In this document: positions 33,763-42,313 of the stretch, piece after piece | Layout: every line of letters begins with the position of its first letter | How positions within the stretch are numbered: the stretch's first letter is position 1 | Assembly (NCBI RefSeq): GCF_042434915.1 | Contig: NZ_CP170198.1 | Coordinates: 124,001 to 188,000 of the forward strand | Reading direction: 5' to 3' | Length of the DNA stretch: 64,000 bases | From: Aquimarina sp042434915 | GTDB lineage: Bacteria; Bacteroidota; Bacteroidia; Flavobacteriales; Flavobacteriaceae | Notes under the pieces: generated by a model | Database searches by the model: none | What the model was told of the DNA's origin: nothing | What the model saw: only the letters and a program-made list of their open reading frames with translations | Program-made: the position numbers and the translations under genes

Positions 33763-34586
33763 AAAATCTACTTATACTATGGTTACTGCTAAGCATCAGC
33801 AATTTGTTATTAGCCCAAAATCCAGGAGTTGATTCTGAACGTTGGAAAGCTAAGACTACACCACCTGCAAACCCAGAAAAGAATCAGATGTATTTGAATG
33901 CAACAGATACGTTATTTTACATGTATAATGGTGAACAATGGCAGCAGCATACAAGCAAAATTATACCTTACGAGCGTACCCAGGTCGAGTATGATGCGAT
34001 ACCAATATCAGAACGAAAAGATAAATTATTCTTTATTCTCGATGGAGGATCAGCACCAACAACCCAACAAACAAATTTAGCATATACCTCCTCGCCTTTA
34101 AACGGTATTATAACCTCAAGTACGGGAACTAATGCAACAATACCTTTGGCAGATGCTACCAATGCAGGACTGCAAGTAGGAGGATTTATATCTGAAGGTT
34201 CGTTTGAACCTACAATCATTGATTTGGGAGGTGGTGCCACCTATAACACTGGTAGTAGCGGATATTATTATAAGATTGGAAAACTAGTATTTTTCTACAT
34301 GAATCTAATGAGTATTGATACTACGGGTACACCGACTGGAGAATTATCAATACGTAACTTTCCTTTTGATGTTGCTGTAAATGCTGCAATTAATGTAGGA
34401 ACGATTACAATGACCTCACAATATTTTTCAGGATTTAATACTATTAATGCTTCAATTTTAGCAGAAAACAATGAAGTGAAATTTAATATCAGCGCTTCTA
34501 TAAGTAATTCTAACGGAGTATTACTAAGTAAAGTAATGTTTACAAACAGTCAGTTAAGGCTGTCTGGAGTATATATAACAAATTAA
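33759..34586 (+). CDS. Tail-fibre-like protein with N-terminal signal peptide
   Basis: 275 aa. Residues 1-19 form a textbook signal peptide (MKNLLILWLLLSISNLLLAQ). The following DSERWKAKTTPPANPEKNQM, YLNATDTLFYMYNGEQW is the 'parameter/label' type segment found in phage fibres, and the C-terminal 150 residues are Gly/Thr/Ala-rich beta structure with TGSSGYYYKIGKLVFFYM. A Sec signal on a putative virion fibre is unusual. Adjacent to the large spike protein that has the same feature. Confidence 0.55.
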   Translation: MKNLLILWLLLSISNLLLAQNPGVDSERWKAKTTPPANPEKNQMYLNATDTLFYMYNGEQWQQHTSKIIPYERTQVEYDAIPISERKDKLFFILDGGSAPTTQQTNLAYTSSPLNGIITSSTGTNATIPLADATNAGLQVGGFISEGSFEPTIIDLGGGATYNTGSSGYYYKIGKLVFFYMNLMSIDTTGTPTGELSIRNFPFDVAVNAAINVGTITMTSQYFSGFNTINASILAENNEVKFNISASISNSNGVLLSKVMFTNSQLRLSGVYITN

Positions 34587-34596
34587 TAAAGTTGTG

Positions 34597-37500
34597 ATGA
34601 GAATAAAATTAAATATACTTTTTTTATCATTAATTCTATCTGCTTCAGTATTTGCTCAAAGCGGTAAGATACTGTTAAATGGGGTTGAATACAGCTACAG
34701 TGGTAGCGGTTCAGGTGGTACTAATCAGCAAATGTCACTTAATTCATCGACAAATGTATTGACGTTAGAAAACGGTGGTACAGTTGATTTGAGCACATAT
34801 AAACAAACTATATCAACCTTAGATGTTAACACTAACACTAACATACTTACCGTAACACTTTCAAATGGCAACACTGCTACGGTAGACCTCTCCCATTTGG
34901 ATAGTGCTGCAGGTAGTACAAATCAAAACGTTTTTGTTCCATCAACTATAACGGATTTTACTACCACAAACATTGCGAGAGCTGGTAAGCTTTGGTCAAT
35001 ACAACAATCATTTGATTTGCAGGGAGCGGCACTTGTTTTGCCCGAAAACGTTACGCTCTCTTTTGATGGAGGTAAAATACTTAACGTGGGTAATTTTGTT
35101 GGAAAAAATCCTTCTTTTCGATTCAAAGATGATGAGATGGGAATTGACTTATTCAACGCAAGCTTAAGTGGAGATTTTAATGTAACTGAAGTTAGAGCTT
35201 CCAATTTTGGCGGTCGTGATAATGGCTTGGTAACCACGGATAATTTTAACCTTGGTAAGCAATTGCTTTATATGGCTAATCAGAATGGAGGTAAAGTTAT
35301 TTTCAATAAAAAAGATACAGGTATTTATTACAGATCTGTATATAATGATGATTATCTAAGCCCATTTTTCCCTAATATAAACACCGATTATAGATGGATA
35401 GTTGGTAATGGTCAGGATAATGTAATTGTAGAGCACAAGTCAGGGGTAGAAATAAGAGTTATACCGAGTGATGGAAATTTTAAATCTAATATTTATTTAT
35501 TTTATAACACCTCAAATTCTGAAATTAAGGGAGGAACCTTACGAGGAGATCGATACGAGCATTTATATGATCAAAAAATAACTGTAAATACAGCTACTAC
35601 CACATCGGGAAATCTTAGGTTTAGGGTGATTGAGCATTATGCAAATCGAGATAATTCTACAAAAAGAGAAATTAGTGAATTGATATCGCTATCTGCAGGA
35701 ACAAAACAAGACAACGTTAATGAGATAGTGACATTTATTAATGCTAATGCAGCTTTTGCAGATTACACTGCTATAGATAATGGGGATTTCTCTATAAAAA
35801 TTTCTGGCCAACTTGGGCAATACTATACCTTATTTATAACAAATGAAGGTGCAAATGGCGATGTTAGTAGGACACTGTATACATATGAATGGGGACACGC
35901 TATAGTTCATGGTTCCGCCTCCTATAACTGTAAAGTTGCAGATATACATTTAACTGAATTTCATGGCGATGGCCTAGGTTCTAAGTCTCAATTGAATGGA
36001 ACTCCAGAAATAGTAAATACAGACTTACAAACTGGATTTATCGATGAGAACGGAGTGGAGTCAGCCTCTACCGATTATTACGTGTTGACCAATACAAGAA
36101 ATTTACCAACTCATCAAGAATATTTTTCTCTATCGCCCAACTCCTTTGCTTCGGTAACACTTGCTTATTTTAGATATTGGATGTTGTATTATGACGCTTC
36201 AGATAACTTTATAGCAAAGTCGCCACCGCTTACACCTTTCCAAAGATATTATCCGCCAAAAGAAGCTAGTAAGTATAAGATAATGATCGATAATAATGGT
36301 GCTGATATTTCTAGTTTTCGTTATTATGTTAATTCAAGAAGTACTCCTTATGGAGCAATTTGGAATAATGTAGAAATTAGCTATTGCCGTAGACTAGGTT
36401 TTTCAAACCCACCTTTAAACTTATCTTTAAAAAGATCCAAAATTCACCATATTGGGGGAGCAGAGCCAGAATACGCAGGAAATTTTGAGGATTTAGCTAA
36501 ACACGCTATAGGAGGTATTATGGAAGATAATGAGTTTCACGATAATACTGGAGGAGATTTAATTTTTAAAGGAGGTAGCCAGTTTATAATTAGAGGAAAT
36601 AGATTCTTAGGCAATTCAGTTCCGCTAGGAGCAGCCTACGAGAATAAAGGAGCTGCTATATCTACAGAGTACAGCCGTAGAATTAACATATCTGACAATT
36701 TTTTTAATAATAGGACAGTGTCTTTAGATGTAGGCACTCAGTTTCACGATAATGATCTAGAAAATTCTGTTATCAGTATAAAATCTGGATCCGTATCTGT
36801 TTATAATAATAAAGGTCTCAATACGGTGGTAGATGCAACTACTTCTACTGACCCTGATAACTATACTCAATCTTTAGGTGGATCCACGGTGTCTGTCTTC
36901 AAAAATAACACGCTCTCATTTACCCAGCCATGGGATACATCAATTATTTATAGTACAAACAACTTAGCAGTAATAAATAACAATATAAAGGTAAATGATG
37001 CAGCTTTAAGGCATAATCAATTAACTGATCCAAGTATAACTAATTTGGTACTAAATAGAACGATTACCAATATGGTAAAGGCAGATAAAATAGTGCCTAA
37101 CACTAGTACCCCGTTTCAAGGCTATTATCGAGGTAACAGAGTCGAGGGCGCAAAGGCTAATGATATTTATCGACATAATGTAGGTTGGGCTGTTTATGCA
37201 ACCGATCTAACTGACGAAGAATATTCAACATCGTTGATTGTTGATGCAGGTTTTCCACAAAAATTTACGATAGATGGTATTAAAATAAATGGATGGTTGG
37301 ATTTTAGATTATCTCAATATCCTACAGATGGCGTTGGTGATTTTCATACGATAACTGTCAAAAATTCTACTGTTAACGTTCCTTCTAATATTGATGAAAA
37401 TAAAGGTTATTTAAATAATACCTATAGAGGATCGGGGGAGAAAACGAGACTCTTATCAACGCCAGATGGAGTTAACGCTAATTTTGTCTTTGAGAATGTA

Positions 37501-38430
37501 AATTTTGTAACCGACGATACAACGGGACAGCTTTTTATGTATTTAGGACATAGAGGGACTACCAAATTTATTAACTGCAAGTTTAAAGCCCCTGTTGCTC
37601 AAACTATAGATCTCAATGCATCGGGTAGTTCTGGTACAATAACTAATTATACCTCTAATGTCAATGGGGATGTTACTATAATACAACCAGAATATACCAA
37701 TATTTCATTCAATTTAAGATCAAGTGATAGGGAACATTTTTTTTCTACCTCGGGAGGAACTCAAGGTGCATCGCAACTAAGTGAGTTAAGTGACATACAA
37801 ACATCAACACCAACTAATAAGAATATTCTTATTGCAAATGGAACTAAGTTTGAAAGCAGACCCTTTGATACAGATGATTTAACAGATGGTTCGAACCTTT
37901 ATAAGAAAAATGTTGATTTAGTGATCGATAATAAAGAAATGTTGATGTCTAGCACTTTGGGAGTAACCAAGTCATTTAAATCTACGTCATCTTTTAACGG
38001 GAATAACTACGGTTTTACATTCAACTGGGTAAACGGACAATATTATCTTAATTGGAATAACTATACAGATTCTGAAGAAAATAGATTTGTGATTGATAGA
38101 AATAGTTTTAGACCAGTTGTTGATGATTATACTTCTTTGGGGAGTAATACTTTTAGATTTAAAAATGGCTGGTTTAGAGGAACGGTGTATTCGGGAGGAG
38201 GAGATAGTGATGATTGGAATGCTGTGGCTAAAAGATTTAGATCCCCAGCACTCAACATACCAAATTTGACAATCAAATCACAAGCGATTCTTTTTGACGG
38301 AGAGATAAGATTAGTTAAATCAGAATCAAGATTATACTGGTATGATGCCACCGAGACTGGAACAGATCCTACCTGGTATGCACCAGATGATCAAGTTGAT
38401 GGTACAGGTTATTGGAAACGTATAAACTAA
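34597..38430 (+). CDS. Large tail-spike-like protein, parallel beta-helix, with signal peptide
   Basis: 1277 aa from the ATG at 34597 (GTG at 34594 also in frame). Signal peptide MRIKLNILFLSLILSASVFAQ region, then a linker (SGSGSGGTNQQMSLN), then a pectate-lyase-like solenoid: LPENVTLSFDGGKILN near residue 145, GGTLRGDRYEH near 312, GGIMEDNEFHDNTGGDLIFK near 640 and many short N-rich coils. The C-terminus (about 1080-1277) has fibre-type segments ending DPTWYAPDDQVDGTGYWKRI. Probable receptor-binding spike or polysaccharide depolymerase; active residues cannot be assigned. Confidence 0.65.
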   Translation: MRIKLNILFLSLILSASVFAQSGKILLNGVEYSYSGSGSGGTNQQMSLNSSTNVLTLENGGTVDLSTYKQTISTLDVNTNTNILTVTLSNGNTATVDLSHLDSAAGSTNQNVFVPSTITDFTTTNIARAGKLWSIQQSFDLQGAALVLPENVTLSFDGGKILNVGNFVGKNPSFRFKDDEMGIDLFNASLSGDFNVTEVRASNFGGRDNGLVTTDNFNLGKQLLYMANQNGGKVIFNKKDTGIYYRSVYNDDYLSPFFPNINTDYRWIVGNGQDNVIVEHKSGVEIRVIPSDGNFKSNIYLFYNTSNSEIKGGTLRGDRYEHLYDQKITVNTATTTSGNLRFRVIEHYANRDNSTKREISELISLSAGTKQDNVNEIVTFINANAAFADYTAIDNGDFSIKISGQLGQYYTLFITNEGANGDVSRTLYTYEWGHAIVHGSASYNCKVADIHLTEFHGDGLGSKSQLNGTPEIVNTDLQTGFIDENGVESASTDYYVLTNTRNLPTHQEYFSLSPNSFASVTLAYFRYWMLYYDASDNFIAKSPPLTPFQRYYPPKEASKYKIMIDNNGADISSFRYYVNSRSTPYGAIWNNVEISYCRRLGFSNPPLNLSLKRSKIHHIGGAEPEYAGNFEDLAKHAIGGIMEDNEFHDNTGGDLIFKGGSQFIIRGNRFLGNSVPLGAAYENKGAAISTEYSRRINISDNFFNNRTVSLDVGTQFHDNDLENSVISIKSGSVSVYNNKGLNTVVDATTSTDPDNYTQSLGGSTVSVFKNNTLSFTQPWDTSIIYSTNNLAVINNNIKVNDAALRHNQLTDPSITNLVLNRTITNMVKADKIVPNTSTPFQGYYRGNRVEGAKANDIYRHNVGWAVYATDLTDEEYSTSLIVDAGFPQKFTIDGIKINGWLDFRLSQYPTDGVGDFHTITVKNSTVNVPSNIDENKGYLNNTYRGSGEKTRLLSTPDGVNANFVFENVNFVTDDTTGQLFMYLGHRGTTKFINCKFKAPVAQTIDLNASGSSGTITNYTSNVNGDVTIIQPEYTNISFNLRSSDREHFFSTSGGTQGASQLSELSDIQTSTPTNKNILIANGTKFESRPFDTDDLTDGSNLYKKNVDLVIDNKEMLMSSTLGVTKSFKSTSSFNGNNYGFTFNWVNGQYYLNWNNYTDSEENRFVIDRNSFRPVVDDYTSLGSNTFRFKNGWFRGTVYSGGGDSDDWNAVAKRFRSPALNIPNLTIKSQAILFDGEIRLVKSESRLYWYDATETGTDPTWYAPDDQVDGTGYWKRIN

Positions 38431-38449
38431 TCTTTAAAGTTTAAAACCT

Positions 38450-38851
38450 ATGACTACAAGACAAACAGATAAAAAGTGGTACGAGGCTAAAGAAATTTGG
38501 ATGATCGGTTTTCTATTATTCTCTGTTTATTTTACTGATTTCTGGAAAGAACAAAAAGAAAGTTTGACACCAAAGCAAGTAGAGCAAAATGTATTACTCT
38601 TAGAGATACAGTTCACCATCAAATCATTTGCAGAACAGCTTAAGAAAATAAGTGATAAGCAAGATGATGCTTATACAACTAAGGATGCTTTGGATCATGA
38701 AGAGGAACAAAATGAAAAGTGGAAACGTAATGATACCAAGATTCAAGAAATCAATAAAGAACTTAATAAACATAGAAGTTTTATGGAGGAACATGATGAT
38801 TTTAAAAGAGATACAGAACGTTTTATAAAAGATTTTAGCAACAAAAATTGA
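38450..38851 (+). CDS. Membrane-anchored coiled-coil protein of the lysis region
   Basis: 133 aa: one hydrophobic segment (IWMIGFLLFSVYFTDFW, about residues 16-32) followed by a long charged coiled coil (residues about 45-130). Sits between the spike and the putative holin. Could be a holin-associated or structural protein; no family recognised. Confidence 0.5.
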   Translation: MTTRQTDKKWYEAKEIWMIGFLLFSVYFTDFWKEQKESLTPKQVEQNVLLLEIQFTIKSFAEQLKKISDKQDDAYTTKDALDHEEEQNEKWKRNDTKIQEINKELNKHRSFMEEHDDFKRDTERFIKDFSNKN

Positions 38852-38860
38852 ATAGAAATT

Positions 38861-39241
38861 ATGGAGATTTTAAAAGGGTTTGGGTTCTCTTTACTAATTA
38901 TAACGATTATTAAACTGATCGATTATAGGTTAAAAAAGAGAAAGGGATTGATCCATGGATCGTTTGATCCAGTATATTTTTTTAAAGATAACTGGATGGA
39001 TTACTGTATAAATATAGGGCTTTCGTTTATTGTATACTCCTTTGATCATGATGTAATTGTTTGGGTAAATGAATTCCTAGATAAAATGGAGTTTAAATGG
39101 CAACTAATTCATGTAGAGAATAAACTATTCTTCTTTGTTTTGGTACCAGTGGTCATAGCGGGTATTTCTTATAAATTTTTTAGGAACAAGCTTGCGATTC
39201 CAACACAACAAAAAGTAAGCCCTCATATAACGAAGTCATGA
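38861..39241 (+). CDS. Putative holin
   Basis: 126 aa with three hydrophobic segments (about 5-20, 48-64, 85-107) and a basic C-terminus, and its stop overlaps the start of the endolysin gene by 4 bp. Size, topology and position are those of phage holins, which permeabilise the inner membrane at lysis. There is no sequence family that I recognise, so the call rests on context. Confidence 0.55.
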   Translation: MEILKGFGFSLLIITIIKLIDYRLKKRKGLIHGSFDPVYFFKDNWMDYCINIGLSFIVYSFDHDVIVWVNEFLDKMEFKWQLIHVENKLFFFVLVPVVIAGISYKFFRNKLAIPTQQKVSPHITKS

Positions 39242-39657
39242 AAGCATTACGAGTAGCATTAACGCAAATAGGAATAAAGGAGATTGTTGGAAAACAAGAC
39301 AACCCCGAGGTGCTCAAATACTTTAACGAGACGGGATTTGATGGGGCTAAATTAAAAGATGAAACCGCATGGTGTGCAGCTTTTATTAACTGGTGTTGCA
39401 AAGAAGCCGGTTTGCCATATTCAAATAAATTAACGGCGCGAAGCTGGCTTAAAATAGGGAATCAAACATCACAACCTAAGCTTGGAGATATTGCTGTTTT
39501 TTGGCGTGGCTCTCCTGATAGCTGGCAGGGACATGTGGGTTTTTATATAAGAGAAAACGTGGGTTGGATATATGTATTAGGTGGCAATCAATCTAACCAG
39601 GTATCTATTAAAGCATATCCAAAAAGCAGAGTATTACAGTACAGGGAGTTATGTTGA
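39238..39657 (+). CDS. Endolysin, CHAP-like (TIGR02594 type) peptidoglycan hydrolase
   Basis: 139 aa, a single NlpC/P60-CHAP-type domain. Catalytic Cys in WCAAFINWC (about residue 46), His in GHVGFYI (about 100) and an Asn/Gln in LGGNQSNQV (about 119), the usual C-H-N order. The family cleaves peptide links in peptidoglycan. No signal peptide, so release depends on the adjacent holin. Overlaps the holin gene by 4 bp. Confidence 0.85.
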   Translation: MKALRVALTQIGIKEIVGKQDNPEVLKYFNETGFDGAKLKDETAWCAAFINWCCKEAGLPYSNKLTARSWLKIGNQTSQPKLGDIAVFWRGSPDSWQGHVGFYIRENVGWIYVLGGNQSNQVSIKAYPKSRVLQYRELC

Positions 39658-39666
39658 CTTAAATTG

Positions 39667-39852
39667 ATGATTATGAAACCACAGATTCCATTACAAGATA
39701 TTATTGATGAGTTGCCGTTGACATTTGTTAATGAGGTAATGACTTGTAATGACGTGCCTATGTTAAAACGAAAACTCAATCGCACCTACTGTTATAACCG
39801 CCGGAATGTGATAAAGTCGCGGATTGATCATTTAAATTATTTAGCAGAATGA
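39667..39852 (+). CDS. Small lysis-region protein
   Basis: 61 aa from the ATG at 39667 (a second ATG at 39673). Contains a basic centre (LKRKLNRTYCYNRRNVIKSR). Overlaps the next gene by 4 bp. No membrane segment. Function unknown. Confidence 0.5.
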   Translation: MIMKPQIPLQDIIDELPLTFVNEVMTCNDVPMLKRKLNRTYCYNRRNVIKSRIDHLNYLAE

Positions 39853-40226
39853 AAAAGCTACTCAGTAATTTTTGGTTTTGGCTTGCGTGGTTGTTGATTA
39901 TCAATATTTTTCTATCATTAATAAATAAAGATGAAGCTGTAGCATATCTAAATAGTCTTGTTAAATCAGATACAAAACAACTAGAGATTGTAGAGGAAAA
40001 ATACGAGTCTTTAATTAAAGAACAGATTCAGGCAGTAAATGAGCTGAAAGCACTTGAGCGTAAGTACGACAGCGTTGTCTTGCTTCAGGACACTGAGAAC
40101 AAAAAACTACATAACATTATACAACTACAACATGAAAAAATTAATGCATATCATGCTGGCAATTTTAATGAGCGTTTCTTGTTATTCTCAGGATTGGTTC
40201 TTAAAAAAGACAATACATCAAAATAA
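39849..40226 (+). CDS. Rz-like membrane-anchored coiled-coil protein (putative i-spanin)
   Basis: 125 aa: a short basic N-terminus, one membrane helix (FWFWLAWLLIINIFLSLI, about 8-26) and a periplasmic coiled coil (about 40-105). This N-in/C-out layout right after the endolysin is that of inner-membrane spanins. The next gene starts 95 bp inside it in another frame, like the Rz/Rz1 overlap. Confidence 0.55.
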   Translation: MKKLLSNFWFWLAWLLIINIFLSLINKDEAVAYLNSLVKSDTKQLEIVEEKYESLIKEQIQAVNELKALERKYDSVVLLQDTENKKLHNIIQLQHEKINAYHAGNFNERFLLFSGLVLKKDNTSK

Positions 40227-40563
40227 AAATGCGGTACTAATTAGTGAGAGTGTAATGGATTCCATTAGTCTTGCTATCATGGATTATAATATCTGCAAAA
40301 AGCAGAGTTTCAAAAATCAGTTCGAACTTAAAGCTGAGCAATTAAAAAACTCTATACTTTTGGAAAAAGTAAATACTCTTGAGGGATTAGTTGAAACCGA
40401 ACAGCAAAAGAACGCGCTTTTACAAGAAAAAATTAAAGTGAGCACTCGAATTTTGGAAAGCGAAAAGACGCTACTCAAACAAAAAAAATCAGGTAAACTA
40501 TTGTGGTTTGGTACTGGAGTTTCTATCGGGGTGATTGGGGCTCTTTTAATGGTTACTTTGTAA
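40132..40563 (+). CDS. Candidate u-spanin: signal peptide, coiled coil, C-terminal membrane helix
   Basis: 143 aa from the ATG at 40132, inside the end of the preceding gene in a different frame; upstream in-frame residues do not look like a protein start. An N-terminal export signal (MKKLMHIMLAILMSVSC, possible acylated Cys17, or signal peptidase I cleavage after YSQ) is followed by a coiled coil (about 60-115) and a C-terminal helix (LLWFGTGVSIGVIGALLMV). An exported N-terminus plus a C-terminal membrane anchor is the topology of unimolecular spanins, which fuse inner and outer membranes at lysis. Confidence 0.55.
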   Translation: MKKLMHIMLAILMSVSCYSQDWFLKKTIHQNKNAVLISESVMDSISLAIMDYNICKKQSFKNQFELKAEQLKNSILLEKVNTLEGLVETEQQKNALLQEKIKVSTRILESEKTLLKQKKSGKLLWFGTGVSIGVIGALLMVTL

Positions 40564-40654
40564 CTTTCATTTATAAACATTTATATGTTAATTATATTAC
40601 AAATACTAACCTATATAAAGTAAAAATATTAGTATTTTTAAGTAGTTAAAGCTT

Positions 40655-41224
40655 ATGAGTAACAATCGTCAAATACTTCCTTTTCCACTCCCTCAATATC
40701 TGGCTACATATTTTGGTAATAAGCTTAATACAAAGGAACATCTATTGTCAAACGGTTCATTAGCTAAACCTTTTTACGTGGATATGTTTTCTCCGTTCGG
40801 AATATTTGTTTATGAGAAATTATCGAAAGCCAATAAACCAGAAGTTTTAAAAAAGGGGATGACTTTTTTTATAGAAGTAAGTTTAACAGCTGGTAGTAAT
40901 TTCAAAAATGTCGTAGAGGGGAGATATGCATTAATGGGATTGGATGAAAATGCAATTAAAGAAATTGAATTGAGATTCAAAGCTGCTTTTGAAAGGGAAT
41001 TACTTGCTTATGTGGCGGGAGCAGAATCACAACATGAAGTTTCTTTGAAAAGAGAAAGAACAGGAAAAAGGTGCACAGAAAATTATAGAGTAAGAACGAG
41101 AGCTATAAAACGTTTTTGCGAAAAAAATAACGTTTTATACACTGATAAGAATTTAGAAGCATGGAAAAAACGGTGTCACAGAGCTAAAAAGAAACATACT
41201 GAACTGATTTACAATGCTTTATAA
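40655..41224 (+). CDS. Phage protein of unknown function
   Basis: 189 aa, soluble, with a basic C-terminal third (RTGKRCTENYRVRTRAIKRF, then WKKRCHRAKKKH) suggesting nucleic-acid contact. Separated by 90 bp from the lysis genes and by about 180 bp from the capsid operon. No family. Confidence 0.55.
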   Translation: MSNNRQILPFPLPQYLATYFGNKLNTKEHLLSNGSLAKPFYVDMFSPFGIFVYEKLSKANKPEVLKKGMTFFIEVSLTAGSNFKNVVEGRYALMGLDENAIKEIELRFKAAFERELLAYVAGAESQHEVSLKRERTGKRCTENYRVRTRAIKRFCEKNNVLYTDKNLEAWKKRCHRAKKKHTELIYNAL

Positions 41225-41346
41225 TTTATCCCGTTAGTTTGTCCTTATAAATGTTAAAATTATACTTCGATTTTCATTCGTTTTGATGAAAAATTAAATA
41301 TTTAATCAGTATTCAAAACTTTTACTTCCTCTCTTACCATTTATAC

Positions 41347-41382
41347 TGTCTATTTATAATTTACCCCTACCACCTATCATTG
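41347..41382 (+). promoter_or_regulatory. Phage late promoter 2 (capsid operon)
   Basis: TGTCTATTTATA, 16 bp, TATCATTG, with the 3' box identical to that at 49635. Leader of about 20 nt to the protease ATG at 41408. Confidence 0.7.
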
Positions 41383-41407
41383 TATTGTAGATATTAAACA
41401 CGATGCA

Positions 41408-42286
41408 ATGTTATTTTCAAAAACCGCCAGCGAGATTAGAAGAGGGTTATGGGCTATTGATCCTTTAACCGGATTTTACAATCTACAACTTGCCAATGAT
41501 ATCCTTTCAGGTAACATCAAATCCAAAGAAGTAAAAATACAATCAGCCATTCGTGAAGTGGTAAATAATGATGGGCTTCCTGTCACGGGATCCAATCCAC
41601 AAGAAATACCAGAAGGTAGTATTGGGATTGTTAGTATTACCGGCAACATGATCAAATACGGTAACCGGTATTGCTGGGGCGCAGATGAGTTGGTAGCATT
41701 TGCCAAGTACTTTGATGCACATCCTAATATTATAGGGATGATATTTCTAATCGATTCTGGTGGCGGTGCAGTAAGTGCCGTGGCTCCATATTTAGATTTT
41801 CTAAAAAATAAAAAGAAGCCAGTTGTTGCATTATGTGATTTCTGCGCATCTGCTGCTTTATGGATTGGTGTTGGATGCGATTATGTAATGGCCGAGAATG
41901 ATATCAGCTCAGCATTTGGAAGTATCGGGGTGTTGGCATCCTTCCTTGATTATAAAAAAGCATACGAAATGGCGGGAATTGTTGAGCACAACGTGTATGC
42001 AGATCAATCTCCCGATAAAAGCAAAGATATCAGAGATGCTCTTGAGGGCAATTATGAACTTCTTAAAGAACTTACGCTTAACCCGCTTGCAATAAAATTT
42101 CAAGATAATGTAAAAGCCCTTAGAGGTAAAAAACTGGACTTATCGGTTGATCGCTTGTTAACTGGTGGAATGTTTTATGCCGAGGACGCTGTGGATATTG
42201 GCCTCACCGATGAGATTGGCAATCGGGATGCAGCAATACAAAAAGTTAAAGAGCTTGCGGCTATGCAAGCGTTTATGAATACTTAA
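41408..42286 (+). CDS. S49-family head maturation protease
   Basis: 292 aa ClpP/crotonase-fold peptidase of the SppA/S49 type: GMIFLIDSGGGAVSAVAPY near residue 111, then the nucleophile region VVALCDFCASAALWIG (Ser in CASAA) near residue 139 and SSAFGSIGVLASFLDYKKA near residue 167, where the general-base Lys is expected. It precedes the capsid gene by 27 bp and would process scaffold and capsid during head assembly. Confidence 0.85.
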   Translation: MLFSKTASEIRRGLWAIDPLTGFYNLQLANDILSGNIKSKEVKIQSAIREVVNNDGLPVTGSNPQEIPEGSIGIVSITGNMIKYGNRYCWGADELVAFAKYFDAHPNIIGMIFLIDSGGGAVSAVAPYLDFLKNKKKPVVALCDFCASAALWIGVGCDYVMAENDISSAFGSIGVLASFLDYKKAYEMAGIVEHNVYADQSPDKSKDIRDALEGNYELLKELTLNPLAIKFQDNVKALRGKKLDLSVDRLLTGGMFYAEDAVDIGLTDEIGNRDAAIQKVKELAAMQAFMNT

Positions 42287-42313
42287 ACCAATTACTAATT
42301 TAAATTTTTTACA

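Noticed and set aside
40586..40621. TGTTAATTATAT, 16 bp, TATAAAGT before the 40655 gene as a sixth late promoter
   Set aside because: The spacing fits but both boxes depart from the pattern (no TCC, no TTG), so it is not better than chance in AT-rich DNA.
41240..41275. TGTCCTTATAAA followed after 16 bp by CGATTTTC
   Set aside because: The 5' box is similar but the second box lacks the TA, and a better match lies 107 bp downstream.
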